Counted from the first letter of the stretch, positions 40,971 to 50,901 are shown. The stretch: DNA of 64,000 nt from Pseudescherichia sp031979925 (GCF_031979925.1 NZ_DALZFB010000003.1:248001-312000), one strand, 5' to 3'. Numbers and translations: made by a program. Notes: generated by a model from the letters alone, not told the origin.

Positions 40971-43193
40971 TTAGAAGTGCGTATTCACGCTCATGAACCA
41001 GGTACGGCCCGGCTCGTTATAGGTCGCTGCACCTGCGCCGTACATATAGGACTTCGTCGTGTCGTTACCGGTGGTCTGGGCGTTACCCGCGCGCCACTGG
41101 CGTTTGTCAAAGACGTTATCCACGCCTGCCGTCAGGCTGACGTTTTTGGTCGCATCCCAGGTGCCGCTCAGGCCAACGATGCTGTATGGGCTCACCTCAT
41201 CGGTTTCGCTGCCCGTTGCACGGTTGCCTTTGTAGTTATAGATCTTCGGCTGCTGCTTGCCGTACCAGGTGAAGGTGGACTGCACTGAGATGTCCTGGCG
41301 GATCTGCCAGCTCAGCGTCGAGTTCAGCGTATACTCCGGAATGATAGAGAGACGATCGCCGGTGGTTTTGTTCTTACTTTGCAGCATGTAGGTCAGGTTG
41401 TTGGTCCAGTTCACCGTATCGGTCACCGGCACGTTGAGCGTGCCTTCCAGCCCCTCTACGACCGCTTTTGGCACGTTCTCCCACTGATAAATATCCGTGG
41501 ATGCCTTAGAGGCTTTACCAATCGGCGCGTAGCCCGCTTCGATCTTGTCGCGATAGTCGTTGCGGAACCAGGTCACCCCCGCCAGCCAGCCGTCGCGCTT
41601 GAACTCCAGCCCCACCTCTTTGTTAATGCTGGTCTCTGCTTTCAGATCGTCATTCCCCATCAGATAGCAGGCACCGGCACTGGCGTAGCAGCCCTGGCCG
41701 CGGCTGTAGAGGATGTAGTTCGGGTTGGTCTGATAGAGGCTTGGCGCTTTATAGGCGCGGGCAATGCCCATTTTCAGGGTAATGTCGTCCGTCAGCCCCT
41801 GGGAGAGGTTCAGAGACGGGCTCCAGTTATCGCCAACGATGGTGTGATGATCGAAGCGCAGGCCTGGCGTCAGCATGGTGCTGTCGGTCAGCTCCATGTT
41901 GTTTTCCGCAAACAGGGAGAAGATCTCTGCCTGAGAGTAGGGGCTGCGGTTGGCGGGATCGACTCCGGCAATGGTGCCGCCTTCGGTCAGAGACTGGGTG
42001 TTAGAGGCCAGATCCTTCATGCGCTGCTGATTCCACTCGGTGCCCAGCGTCAGCGTCTGGTTTACCAGCAGATCCAGCGGCAGGCTAACCTCGCTATGCA
42101 GCAGAACGTCAGCAAGATCGATATTCGAGAAGTTCTCGTCGGAGAAGATCCCTTCCGTGCCGCCTGCCAGGCCTTCGTTATTACGCGTGTTGCGGGTGTG
42201 CTCGTACTGCGCATAGGTGGTAGTGGTAATGCCGTTATCCCAGCCGCCGTTCCATGTCAGAGAGTAGTTTTGGCGATAGAGACGGTTGGTCTCTTTGCCA
42301 TAATTCTCTTTTACCAGCGCGTTGGTGTTGGTGTTTTGGGTATCGCCCGCGTAGAGGTTCCCCTGACGGCTATAGCCCGCCTCCAGCTCCAGCGAGTTCA
42401 TGGGAGCAAAATCCCAGCGCAGCTGACCGTTCACATCTTTATTAGTCACCCCTTCACGCCCGGCCGGCATGGTGCCCACGTAGCTGCCGGTACGTTCAGA
42501 TTCATGGCCCTTGTTGATATCCCAGGCGTCGGCCTGGGTTTTCTCCAGGTTACCGTAGAGACGGAAGCTGAAATCGCCTCCCAGCGGGCCAGTCAGGTTG
42601 AAGTTAGTACGCTTAGTTGAACCTTCCGACTTATGTTCCGGCGCATTGAGGTAAGTATCCCACGCCCCGTGCCACTCGCTGTTGGATTTCTTGGTGATGA
42701 TATTAACCACGCCGCCCGCGGCACCGTTGCCGTAGCGTGCCGCCGCCGGGCCGCGGATCACTTCGATGCGCTCGATCATCTCCGGCGGTACCCAGCTGGT
42801 ATCACCCCGGGTGTCACGCTCGCCGCGCCAGCCCAGCCGCACCGAGTTACGGCTGGTGACCGGCTTGCCGTCGATCAGGATCAGCGTGTTTTCCGGGCCC
42901 ATGCCGCGGATATCGATCTGACGGCTGTTGCCGCGCTGGCCGCTGGTGGAGTTTCCGGTAAGGTTAACGCCAGGCATGGTGCGAATAATTTCAGAGACGT
43001 CGCGAGCAGGTGGATTTTTGCGGATCTCATCGGCGGTGATGGTGGAGACGCCGGGAGCCTGCAGATTCTGCTCGGCGGCGGTCACAACGATAGTGTCGTC
43101 CCCGGCGGGGGACTCCTCTGCATGAAGCGGTAGTGCTACCCCGTAAATACCCAAATTGACCAACAAGGCCAGGGACTTAATCTTGTTATTCAT
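40971..43193 (-). CDS. fepA: Ferric enterobactin outer-membrane receptor FepA
   Basis: TonB-dependent 22-strand beta-barrel receptor that imports ferric enterobactin and serves as a colicin receptor. The 740-residue product has a signal peptide (about 1-24), the TonB box DDTIVVTAAEQ, a plug domain (NLQAPGVSTITADEI, MPGVNLTGNSTSGQRGN) and the barrel ending in the C-terminal Phe of WFMSVNTHF. It is very close to E. coli FepA throughout, with small indels in loops. The ATG at 43193 starts the canonical signal peptide; a 46-residue upstream extension runs through the promoter region. It is divergent from fes with a Fur-box-like region between. entD does not follow it here. Confidence 0.97.
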   Translation of the reverse strand: MNNKIKSLALLVNLGIYGVALPLHAEESPAGDDTIVVTAAEQNLQAPGVSTITADEIRKNPPARDVSEIIRTMPGVNLTGNSTSGQRGNSRQIDIRGMGPENTLILIDGKPVTSRNSVRLGWRGERDTRGDTSWVPPEMIERIEVIRGPAAARYGNGAAGGVVNIITKKSNSEWHGAWDTYLNAPEHKSEGSTKRTNFNLTGPLGGDFSFRLYGNLEKTQADAWDINKGHESERTGSYVGTMPAGREGVTNKDVNGQLRWDFAPMNSLELEAGYSRQGNLYAGDTQNTNTNALVKENYGKETNRLYRQNYSLTWNGGWDNGITTTTYAQYEHTRNTRNNEGLAGGTEGIFSDENFSNIDLADVLLHSEVSLPLDLLVNQTLTLGTEWNQQRMKDLASNTQSLTEGGTIAGVDPANRSPYSQAEIFSLFAENNMELTDSTMLTPGLRFDHHTIVGDNWSPSLNLSQGLTDDITLKMGIARAYKAPSLYQTNPNYILYSRGQGCYASAGACYLMGNDDLKAETSINKEVGLEFKRDGWLAGVTWFRNDYRDKIEAGYAPIGKASKASTDIYQWENVPKAVVEGLEGTLNVPVTDTVNWTNNLTYMLQSKNKTTGDRLSIIPEYTLNSTLSWQIRQDISVQSTFTWYGKQQPKIYNYKGNRATGSETDEVSPYSIVGLSGTWDATKNVSLTAGVDNVFDKRQWRAGNAQTTGNDTTKSYMYGAGAATYNEPGRTWFMSVNTHF

Positions 43194-43321
43194 TGCATTA
43201 CCTGTTTTGGTCGCCAGAAGGCCTCTACACGTCCTGGTTCCCTGAACGCACGCGGCTAATGGCATGATTATGTGAAAGACGCGCTTCCCACAGCGCGCCA
43301 ATACGCTATTGCAAATGCAAA

Positions 43322-43348
43322 TAGTTATCAATAATATTATCGATAATT
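43322..43348. promoter_or_regulatory. Fur-box-like region between fepA and fes
   Basis: The divergent gap contains TAGTTATCAATAATATTATCGATAATTTT. It has overlapping GATAAT/ATTATC hexamers, including a perfect palindrome ATTATCGATAAT at 43336-43347, as in Fur operators. The E. coli fepA-fes gap is a known Fur-repressed divergent promoter, so iron repression of both arms is expected. Confidence 0.65.
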
Positions 43349-43397
43349 TTTCTTACATTTGAAAAAATGCCGCAATCAGTACGGGGTTAATTAGGTG

Positions 43398-44615
43398 ATG
43401 ACGCGAGCAACAGGTAGCGATGCCTGGTGGGAGGCCAAAAAGGGGCCTGAGTGGTATCGTGAGAGTGATGAGATCTGCCGGGTCACCTTCTGGTGGCGCG
43501 ATCCGGCGGGGGCTGAAACCACTTCTGCCATACGACATGTGTGGATCTACATCACCGGCGTCACTGATCATCATCAACGGTCCAGGCCACAGTCCCTGAG
43601 CCGCATCCCCGGAACCGACGTCTGGTTCTGGCAAACCTCGCTTAACGCGAGCTGGCGCGGTAGCTACTGCCTGATCCCTTCCGAAAATGAGCAGGATTTT
43701 GCCGAGTCGGCCTTCACTGGCGACATGCCGGATCGCGTTGCCCTGCGCGAAGGCTGGCGTAGGCTGCTGGCCCACGCCGTTGCCGATCCGTTCAATCCGC
43801 TGTCGTGGCGGGGTGGGCGCGGCCATGCGGTATCGGCCCTGGAGATGCCCGACGCGCCGGAGCAGCCGGGCTGGCACGCCCCGCAGGATACGCCCTTTAC
43901 GCCACCGACCTGCATCCACTGGCGCAGCGACCGGTTGGGCAATAAACGCCGGGTCTGGATCTACACCACCGGTGACGAGAACGCTACCGAGCGTCCGCTG
44001 GCGGTGCTGCTTGACGGCCGCTTTTGGGCTGAGAGTATGCCCATCTGGCCCGCCCTTGCCGCGCTTACCCGGGAAGGCAAACTGCCGCCTGCGGTCTATC
44101 TGCTGGTCGACTCAATCGATAACACCCAGCGCGGACGCGAGCTGCCCTGTAATTCAGACTTCTGGCTGGCGTTACAGGAAGAGCTGCTGCCGCAGATTAA
44201 AACCCATGTTTCCTTTAGTGACGATCCGTCCCGGACGGTGGTGGCCGGACAGAGCTTTGGCGGCCTTGCCTCGCTGTATGCCGGGCTGAACTGGCCGGAA
44301 CGCTTTGGCTGCGTGCTCAGTCAATCAGGCTCCTACTGGTGGCCGCATCGCGGCGCACAGCAGGATGGGGTGATTATCGAGCAGCTAAAAACCGGCTGCC
44401 TTCAGCCGCAGAACCTGCGCATCGTGCTGGAGGCGGGGGCGCGTGAACCGCTCATCTTTGGCGTTAACCAGACGCTTTACTCTCTATTGCAGCCGACAAC
44501 AGCGGCGCTTTTCTGGCGTCCGACCGACGGCGGACACGACGCGCTGTGCTGGCGCGGCGGGCTGACCGCAGGGCTGATGACGCTCTGGCAGCCGCTCATA
44601 GACGCCGGGCGATAG
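43398..44615 (+). CDS. fes: Enterochelin esterase Fes
   Basis: Cytoplasmic esterase that hydrolyses ferric enterobactin to release iron. The 405-residue product is close to E. coli Fes. It has the N-terminal WWEAKKGPEW and VTFWWRDPAG, an alpha/beta-hydrolase domain with the nucleophile serine in VVAGQSFGGLASLYAG, and the catalytic histidine in DGGHDALCWRGGL. The ATG at 43398 is used; a GTG directly before it is in frame. First gene of fes-ybdZ-entF-fepE. Confidence 0.95.
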   Translation: MTRATGSDAWWEAKKGPEWYRESDEICRVTFWWRDPAGAETTSAIRHVWIYITGVTDHHQRSRPQSLSRIPGTDVWFWQTSLNASWRGSYCLIPSENEQDFAESAFTGDMPDRVALREGWRRLLAHAVADPFNPLSWRGGRGHAVSALEMPDAPEQPGWHAPQDTPFTPPTCIHWRSDRLGNKRRVWIYTTGDENATERPLAVLLDGRFWAESMPIWPALAALTREGKLPPAVYLLVDSIDNTQRGRELPCNSDFWLALQEELLPQIKTHVSFSDDPSRTVVAGQSFGGLASLYAGLNWPERFGCVLSQSGSYWWPHRGAQQDGVIIEQLKTGCLQPQNLRIVLEAGAREPLIFGVNQTLYSLLQPTTAALFWRPTDGGHDALCWRGGLTAGLMTLWQPLIDAGR

Positions 44616-44642
44616 CGCCTTTTTCCACGACAGGAGTGTGGT

Positions 44643-44846
44643 ATGGAGTTCAGTAATCCCTTCGACGATCCAGAGGGGCAGTTTTACATTCTGCAAAACG
44701 CGCAGCAGTGCTATAGCCTGTGGCCACAGCAGTGTGCACTGCCGCAGGGCTGGCACGCTATTACCGAGCCCCAGCCGCAGGCAGCGTGCCACGCCTGGCT
44801 GGCGGAACAGTGGCAGAACTTAACCCCTGCGCACTATACACGTTAA
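44643..44846 (+). CDS. ybdZ: MbtH-like protein YbdZ
   Basis: Small activator (67 residues) of the adenylation domain of EntF. The MbtH family pattern is visible: NPFDDPEGQFYILQNAQQCYSLWP, then LPQGWHAI. It lies ten bases before entF, as in E. coli. Confidence 0.95.
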   Translation: MEFSNPFDDPEGQFYILQNAQQCYSLWPQQCALPQGWHAITEPQPQAACHAWLAEQWQNLTPAHYTR

Positions 44847-44856
44847 GGAGCAACGC

Positions 44857-47800
44857 ATGTCGAAACGTCTGCCGCTGGTGGCGGCCCAGACCGGGATCTG
44901 GATGGCGGAAACGCTCTCCACGCTGCCTAACGCCTGGAGCGTAGCGCACTATATTGTCATCGACGACAGCGAGCTGGATGAAGCCCTGCTCGGTGAGGCT
45001 ATCATCACCGGCATGAGCCATGCCGATACCCTGCGCAGCCGCTTTGTCGAAGACAACGGCGAGGTATTCCAGTGGATCGATGAATCCATGCCGCTGGCGC
45101 AGCCCGCTATTCACGATCTGCGCGCCAACGCCGATCCTCACGCGGCGGCGCTGGCCATTATGCAGGGCGATCTGGACCAGAACCTGCGCGTCGATGGCGG
45201 TAAGCCGCTATGCCATCATGCGCTGCTGCGCCTCGGGGATCGCCGCTGGTACTGGTATCAGCGCTACCATCACCTGCTGGTAGATGGCTTCAGCTTCCCG
45301 GCCATTACCCGAGATATTGCCGCCATCTATAGCGCATGGCGGCGCGGCGAACCGGCACCGGCATCGCCTTTTACCCCCTTTGCCGATGTGGTAGAGGAGT
45401 ACCAGCGCTACCGCGACAGCGAAGCGTATGGCCGGGACGCGGCTTACTGGCGTGAGGTAAGCCAGAGCCTGCCGCCGCCGGTGTCGCTCTCCGCCAGTCC
45501 GCTGCCGGGACGCGCCTCTACCGCTGATATTTTGCGCCTGAAGCTGACTCTCGACGGCCAGGCGTTTTCCCGGCTTGCGACACAGAGCGGCAGTTGCCAG
45601 CCAGCAGATCTTGCCCTCGCGCTGGTCTCTCTCTGGCTGGCCCGCCTGTGCGGACGCATGGACTATGCCGCCGGGTTTATCTTTATGCGCCGGATGGGAT
45701 CCGCCGCCCTCTGCGCCACCGGCCCGGTGCTCAACGTCCTGCCGCTGGCGGTGAACATCGACCCGGTGGAAACCCTCGCCGCGCTGGCGCAGAAGCTTGC
45801 CGCCCGGCTGAAAAAGATGCGCCGCCATCAGCGCTATGACGCAGAGCAGATTGTGCGCGACAGCGGACAGGGAGCAGGCGATCGCGCCTTGTTTGGCCCG
45901 GTATTCAACGTGAAGATGTTTGACTACCAACTGAATATTGATGGAACGGCGGGAACAACCCATACCCTGGCAACCGGGCCGGTTAACGACCTGGAGATCG
46001 CCCTCATTCCGGATGAGAAGGGCGGTCTTGCCGTGGAGATCCTCGCCAATCGCCAGCGCTATGATGAAGCCTCGCTGACCGCTCATGCCGCCAGGCTGGA
46101 CGCGCTGCTGCGCCAGTTTGCCGATAACCCGGCCCTGCGCTGCGGTGAGGCGGCGCTTATTCTGCCAGCGGAGCGGGAGAGGATTGACCGTATCAATGAC
46201 ACCAGCGTCGACCTGCCTGCCACTACCCTTAGCGCCCTTGTCGCGGCCCAGAGCGAAAAAACGCCCAACGCTCCGGCGCTGGCGGATGCCCGCTGGCAGT
46301 TCAGCTACCGCGAGATGCGCGAGCAGGTCGTCGCCCTGGCACAGGTTTTACGCCAGCGCGGCGTTCGGCCCGGAGACAGCGTTGCCGTGGCGCTGCCGCG
46401 TTCGGTCTTCCTTACCCTGGCCCTGCATGCGATTGTCGAGGCAGGCGCCGCCTGGCTACCACTGGATACCGGTTACCCGGACGACCGCCTGCATATGATG
46501 CTGGAGGATGCCCAGCCGCGGCTGCTGATCACCGCTGAGGATCAGCTTGCGCGGTTTAGTGCGATCCCGCAGCTCGCCCACCTCTGCTACAGTGCGCAGC
46601 TGCCGGTGACCAACGCACCCGCGCTGGCGCTCTCCAGACCGGAACATACCGCCTATATCATCTTTACCTCCGGCTCGACGGGCCGCCCGAAAGGGGTGAT
46701 GGTAGGGCAGACGGCCATCGTCAACCGTCTGCTGTGGATGCAGGCGAGCTATCCGCTCGGGGCGCAGGATGTCGTGGCGCAAAAGACGCCGTGCAGCTTT
46801 GATGTCTCGGTGTGGGAGTTCTTCTGGCCCTTTATCGCCGGGGCGAAGCTGGTAATGGCGGAGCCGGAGGCGCACCGCGATCCTCAGGCGCTTCAGGACT
46901 TTTTTGCCCGTTACGGGGTGACCACTACGCACTTTGTCCCCTCGATGCTGGCGGCGTTTGTCGCCTCTCTGACGCCGGACAGGGCGCAGACGAGCTGCCG
47001 CACGCTGCGCAACGTCTTTTGCAGCGGTGAAGCGCTGCCAACGGATCTCTGCCGCGAGTGGGAAAGCCTCACCGGTGCACCGCTGCATAATCTCTATGGC
47101 CCGACGGAAGCGGCGGTCGACGTCAGCTGGTATCCGGCTTATGGCGAGGCGCTGGCCGGGGTCACCGGCCCCAGCGTGCCGATCGGCTATCCGGTCTGGA
47201 ACACCGGCCTGCGTATCCTGGACGGCATGATGCAGCCTCTGCCGCCGGGCGTGGCGGGAGATCTCTACCTGACCGGCATCCAGCTGGCGCAGGGCTATCT
47301 GGGACGTCCCGACCTGACCGCCAGCCGCTTTATTGCCGATCCCTTTGTCGCTGGCGAACGGATGTACCGCACCGGCGACGTGGCTCGCTGGCTGGAAAAC
47401 GGGGCGGTGGAGTACCTTGGCCGCAGCGACGATCAGCTCAAAATTCGTGGTCAGCGCATCGAGCTGGGAGAGATCGACTGCGTCATGCAAACGCTGCCGG
47501 ACGTGGCGCAGGCGGTTACCCACGCCTGTGTGCTTAACCAGGCGGCGGCGATCGGTGGCGACGCACGCCAGCTGGTGGGCTATCTGGTGTCGGCCTCGGG
47601 CCAGCCGCTGGAGACGTCCACCCTGATTGAACAGCTGAAAGCACAGCTGCCGCCGCATATGGTGCCCGCCGCGCTGGTACAGCTTGATGCGCTGCCGCTT
47701 AGCGCCAACGGCAAGCTGGACAGGAAGGCGCTGCCGCTGCCGACGCCTGCGGCTGCATCGGGTGGACGTGCCCCAGAGACGAACACGGAGATAGCGGTGG

Positions 47801-48744
47801 CACAGCTCTTTTCCGAGCTGCTGGCCTGCAAGATAGATGACGTCAACGCCGACTTCTTTGCCCTCGGTGGCCACTCACTGCTGGCCATGCGGCTGGCGGC
47901 GCGGCTTAGCCAGACATTTAATCGTCAGGTGACGGCGGGGCAGGTGATGGTCGCCTCTGGCGTGGAGAAACTTGCCGCGCTGCTGGAGAGCGATGCGCAG
48001 GACGGGCGACTGCAAAATCTTGGCTACGAAACAATCCTGCCCCTGCGGGAGGGCCATGGTCCGACGCTGTTCTGCTTCCATCCGGCCTCTGGTTTTGCCT
48101 GGCAATTTAGCGTGCTGGCGCGCTATCTCAATCCGCGCTGGTCAATCGTCGGTATTCAGTCGCCGCGCCCGGCCGGGCCGATGGCTACCGCTGCTTCGCT
48201 GGATGAAGTGTGTGAGGCGCACCTGCAAACGCTGCTCGTCCAGCAGCCACACGGACCTTACTACCTGTTTGGCTACTCCCTCGGCGGCACGCTGGCACAG
48301 GGGATTGCTGCCCGGCTGCGCCAGCGCGGCGAAGCGGTAGCCTTCCTTGGGCTGCTGGATACCTGGCCCCCGGAGACGCAGAACTGGGCAGAGAAAGAGG
48401 CTAACGGTCTCGATCCCGAGGTGCTGGCGGAGATTAACCGCGAGCGGGAGGCGTTTCTCGCCGCCCAGCAGGGACAGGCGTCCGGCGAGCTGTTTAACGC
48501 TATCGAAGGCAACTATGGCGACGCGGTTCGGCTGCTGACCACCGCCCACAGTATGCCGTTTGATGGCAAAGCGACGCTGTTTGTCGCCGAGCGCACGCTG
48601 CCAGCCGGGATGGATCCGCAGCGGGTCTGGTTGCCTTGGGTGAATGAGCTGGACGTATATCGCCAGGACTGCGCCCACGTAGATATTATTTCACCGGCGG
48701 TATTTACGGCTATTGGACCCCTGGTCGCAGGGCTGCTTAATTAA
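44857..48744 (+). CDS. entF: Enterobactin synthase component F (serine-activating NRPS)
   Basis: Non-ribosomal peptide synthetase that activates serine, condenses it with 2,3-dihydroxybenzoate carried on EntB, and cyclises three units into enterobactin. The 1295-residue protein has the order C-A-T-TE: the condensation motif HHLLVDG near residue 138, adenylation motifs FTSGSTGRPKGVM and LYGPTEAAVDVSWYP, the carrier serine in FFALGGHSLLAMRL, and the thioesterase nucleophile in YLFGYSLGGTLAQG. Length matches E. coli EntF (1293). The carrier domain needs a phosphopantetheinyl transferase, normally EntD, which is not in this window. Confidence 0.97.
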   Translation: MSKRLPLVAAQTGIWMAETLSTLPNAWSVAHYIVIDDSELDEALLGEAIITGMSHADTLRSRFVEDNGEVFQWIDESMPLAQPAIHDLRANADPHAAALAIMQGDLDQNLRVDGGKPLCHHALLRLGDRRWYWYQRYHHLLVDGFSFPAITRDIAAIYSAWRRGEPAPASPFTPFADVVEEYQRYRDSEAYGRDAAYWREVSQSLPPPVSLSASPLPGRASTADILRLKLTLDGQAFSRLATQSGSCQPADLALALVSLWLARLCGRMDYAAGFIFMRRMGSAALCATGPVLNVLPLAVNIDPVETLAALAQKLAARLKKMRRHQRYDAEQIVRDSGQGAGDRALFGPVFNVKMFDYQLNIDGTAGTTHTLATGPVNDLEIALIPDEKGGLAVEILANRQRYDEASLTAHAARLDALLRQFADNPALRCGEAALILPAERERIDRINDTSVDLPATTLSALVAAQSEKTPNAPALADARWQFSYREMREQVVALAQVLRQRGVRPGDSVAVALPRSVFLTLALHAIVEAGAAWLPLDTGYPDDRLHMMLEDAQPRLLITAEDQLARFSAIPQLAHLCYSAQLPVTNAPALALSRPEHTAYIIFTSGSTGRPKGVMVGQTAIVNRLLWMQASYPLGAQDVVAQKTPCSFDVSVWEFFWPFIAGAKLVMAEPEAHRDPQALQDFFARYGVTTTHFVPSMLAAFVASLTPDRAQTSCRTLRNVFCSGEALPTDLCREWESLTGAPLHNLYGPTEAAVDVSWYPAYGEALAGVTGPSVPIGYPVWNTGLRILDGMMQPLPPGVAGDLYLTGIQLAQGYLGRPDLTASRFIADPFVAGERMYRTGDVARWLENGAVEYLGRSDDQLKIRGQRIELGEIDCVMQTLPDVAQAVTHACVLNQAAAIGGDARQLVGYLVSASGQPLETSTLIEQLKAQLPPHMVPAALVQLDALPLSANGKLDRKALPLPTPAAASGGRAPETNTEIAVAQLFSELLACKIDDVNADFFALGGHSLLAMRLAARLSQTFNRQVTAGQVMVASGVEKLAALLESDAQDGRLQNLGYETILPLREGHGPTLFCFHPASGFAWQFSVLARYLNPRWSIVGIQSPRPAGPMATAASLDEVCEAHLQTLLVQQPHGPYYLFGYSLGGTLAQGIAARLRQRGEAVAFLGLLDTWPPETQNWAEKEANGLDPEVLAEINREREAFLAAQQGQASGELFNAIEGNYGDAVRLLTTAHSMPFDGKATLFVAERTLPAGMDPQRVWLPWVNELDVYRQDCAHVDIISPAVFTAIGPLVAGLLN

Positions 48745-48749
48745 TAGAC

Positions 48750-48781
48750 AGTCACGCCTACTATATATGGTGGGCGTGACT
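48750..48781 (+). terminator. Stem-loop between entF and fepE
   Basis: AGTCACGCC (48750-48758) pairs perfectly with GGCGTGACT (48773-48781), and the stem can extend by three more pairs including one wobble, around an AT-rich loop. It starts six bases after the entF stop. No T-run follows on the plus strand, so it may attenuate rather than end transcription into fepE. Confidence 0.45.
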
Positions 48782-48880
48782 ACCAAATCCAAATCTTAGT
48801 TCAGATTAATCTCATTTAGTATTATCATAGAGGGAAGATGTAAATAATGCTTTCGTAGCAAATCAGGGTAGAGTTTATAG

Positions 48881-50020
48881 ATGTCATCGTTAGAAATTAA
48901 ACAGGATAATGAAGTGCAACTCCGCCACTATCCTGTCGAACCTCATCGCACTCAGGAAATTGATTTACTTACGCTTATTGATGTTCTGTGGACAGCTAAA
49001 AAACAAATTATCACCATAGCCGCAGTATTTGCCGTGATTGGTCTGTTAATTTCCTTTGTACTGCCGCAGAAATGGACCAGCGAAGCGGTCATTACCCCGG
49101 CAGAACAGACGCAGTGGCACGCTCTGCAGCAGGTTTTGATGGAGCTTCAGGTGCTGGACGTAGAGGCACCGGTCAACCAGGCTGATGTTTTTAACCAGTT
49201 CATAAAGACTTTTAGTTCGCAGTCGTTGCAGGAAGAGTATTTCAGCAACTCATCTTATATGAAGTCTCATTATCCCGATCTCACTCCCGATTCGCTAGAA
49301 TTTCAGCGCGCGGTCGTCCGTCTGACAGAAAAAGTGAAGATCGTTGATAATGCTTCGCCAAAAAGCCCCGTTGAAGCCCCCTTTACCTCCTGGACGCTTG
49401 GCTTTACTGCATCAACGGCTGACGATGCGAAAGAGGTTCTGGAAGGCTATATCGATTATGTCGCGGCGAGAGTGGTCAACGAGACCACGGATAATATCCG
49501 TAATACGCTGGCGCTAAAAACGCGCTTCGAGCAGGAGAAGCTAAATCTCGATCGCGTTCGTCTGACTAACCAGCGTGATACAAAAATCCAGCGTCTTAAT
49601 TACTCGCTGGAAGTCGCCAACGCTGCGGGCATCAAAAAACCGGTATATAGCAACGGCCAGGTGGTGAATGACGATCCGGACTTCTCTATTACGCTGGGCG
49701 CAGACGGTATCCAGGAAAAACTGCGCATTGAAAAATCGCTGAAGGATATTGCCGACCTCAATGCCGACCTGCGCACCCGTGAATATCATGTCGAGCAGCT
49801 GCAGAAGCTGAACGTTAAAGTCATTGAATTCTCACCATTTAAATATCAGCTCTCACCGTCACTGCCGATGAAGAAAGATGGTCAGGGCAAAGCGGTAATT
49901 ACCATTCTGATGGGATTAGTCGGTATTATCGTTGCCGGTGGTATCGTTCTGCTGCGCAACGCGATGCTGGCGCGCACTTTACCGCCGGTTGCCCCGGAGA
50001 TGGTGCTGGAGTCAGCATAA
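48881..50020 (+). CDS. fepE: Wzz-family LPS O-antigen chain-length protein FepE
   Basis: Polysaccharide co-polymerase of the Wzz family, which sets very long O-antigen chain length in Salmonella; in E. coli it is simply named for its place in the fep region. The 379-residue product has a cytoplasmic N terminus with EIDLLTLIDVLWTAKKQI, a first membrane segment (about 44-63), and a large periplasmic coiled part. A second membrane segment is near 345-365, preceded by the Pro-rich YQLSPSLPMKKDG. It is the last gene of the fes operon, before a REP element. Confidence 0.93.
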   Translation: MSSLEIKQDNEVQLRHYPVEPHRTQEIDLLTLIDVLWTAKKQIITIAAVFAVIGLLISFVLPQKWTSEAVITPAEQTQWHALQQVLMELQVLDVEAPVNQADVFNQFIKTFSSQSLQEEYFSNSSYMKSHYPDLTPDSLEFQRAVVRLTEKVKIVDNASPKSPVEAPFTSWTLGFTASTADDAKEVLEGYIDYVAARVVNETTDNIRNTLALKTRFEQEKLNLDRVRLTNQRDTKIQRLNYSLEVANAAGIKKPVYSNGQVVNDDPDFSITLGADGIQEKLRIEKSLKDIADLNADLRTREYHVEQLQKLNVKVIEFSPFKYQLSPSLPMKKDGQGKAVITILMGLVGIIVAGGIVLLRNAMLARTLPPVAPEMVLESA

Positions 50021-50021
50021 A

Positions 50022-50094
50022 TGCCCGGCGGCGCTGCGCTTTCACGGGCCTACGGGTTAGGTAGGCCGGGTCAGCGTCAGCGCCACCCGGCATT
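50022..50094. repeat. REP/BIME element between fepE and fepC
   Basis: Two inverted REP units face each other: TGCCCGGCGGCGCTGCGCTT on one side, and GTAGGCCGGG through GCGCCACCCGGCA on the other. The pair lies between the convergent ends of fepE and fepC, a typical place for enterobacterial BIMEs, where they stabilise or end transcripts. Confidence 0.8.
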
Positions 50095-50106
50095 AAAATC
50101 GGCGGG

Positions 50107-50901
50107 TCATCTTCTGCCCAGCGGCACCACCAGCGGCGTATGCGCCACCGGATCGTCGATAATCATACAGCGTAACCCGTAGACGGCCTCAATCAGCTCT
50201 GCCGTCACAATCTCCTTCGGCGCACCCTGGGCCACAATTTTCCCGTCCCGCAGCGCAATCAGATGGGTGGCATAGCGGCAGGCCTGGTTCAGATCGTGCA
50301 GCACCGCCGCCAGGGTATAGCCCTGCTCGCGGTTCAGCTCGCTAAGCAGTTCCAGCACGTCAATCTGATAGCTGATATCCAGCCAGGTGGTCGGCTCATC
50401 CAGCAGCATAATCGCCGTCTCCTGCGCCAGCACCATCGCTATCCATGCCCGCTGGCGCTGGCCGCCGGAGAGGGTATCCACGCTCTGCAAGGCGAGATCT
50501 GCCACGCCGGTGGCCTCCATTGCCCGCTGCACGGCGCGATCGTCCTCCTGCCGCCAGCGGGTAAACAGCGGCTGGTGCGGATAGCGGCCGCGGGAGACCA
50601 GCTCCTGCACCGTAATATCCCCCGGCGTGGTGGCATTCTGCGCCAGCAGGCCGATACGCCGCGCCACCTCTTTGCTGTTGAAGCGCTGGATCTGCTCGCC
50701 GTCCAGGTAGACGTGCCCCTGGGTGGGCGTCATCAGGCGGCTCAGGGTGCGCAGCAGGGTCGATTTGCCGCAGCCGTTGGGGCCAATAATGGCGGTAAAG
50801 TGGCCGTCGGGAATGGCAACGGAGAGATCGTCCGCCACCACCTTTTTACCGTAGCCGAGCGTTAACCGGTCCCCGCACAGACGGGCTGTTAAATCGGTCA
50901 T
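50107..50901 (-). CDS. fepC: Ferric enterobactin ABC transporter ATPase FepC
   Basis: Cytoplasmic ATPase of the FepBDGC importer. The 264-residue product has Walker A GPNGCGKST, the signature LSGGQRQRAWIAM and Walker B IMLLDEPTTWLD, and matches FepC in length. Its start overlaps the fepG stop by four bases (ATGA). Confidence 0.96.
   Translation of the reverse strand: MTDLTARLCGDRLTLGYGKKVVADDLSVAIPDGHFTAIIGPNGCGKSTLLRTLSRLMTPTQGHVYLDGEQIQRFNSKEVARRIGLLAQNATTPGDITVQELVSRGRYPHQPLFTRWRQEDDRAVQRAMEATGVADLALQSVDTLSGGQRQRAWIAMVLAQETAIMLLDEPTTWLDISYQIDVLELLSELNREQGYTLAAVLHDLNQACRYATHLIALRDGKIVAQGAPKEIVTAELIEAVYGLRCMIIDDPVAHTPLVVPLGRR

Noticed and set aside
41379..42620. Long open frame on the plus strand opposite fepA (413 codons)
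   Set aside because: It is antisense to a well-identified gene. Its composition is explained by the complementary frame of FepA codons, and it has no recognisable domain.
46456..47874. Long open frame on the minus strand opposite entF (472 codons)
   Set aside because: Same reasoning: it is a shadow of GC-rich entF codons, rich in Arg, Gln and His, with no domain.
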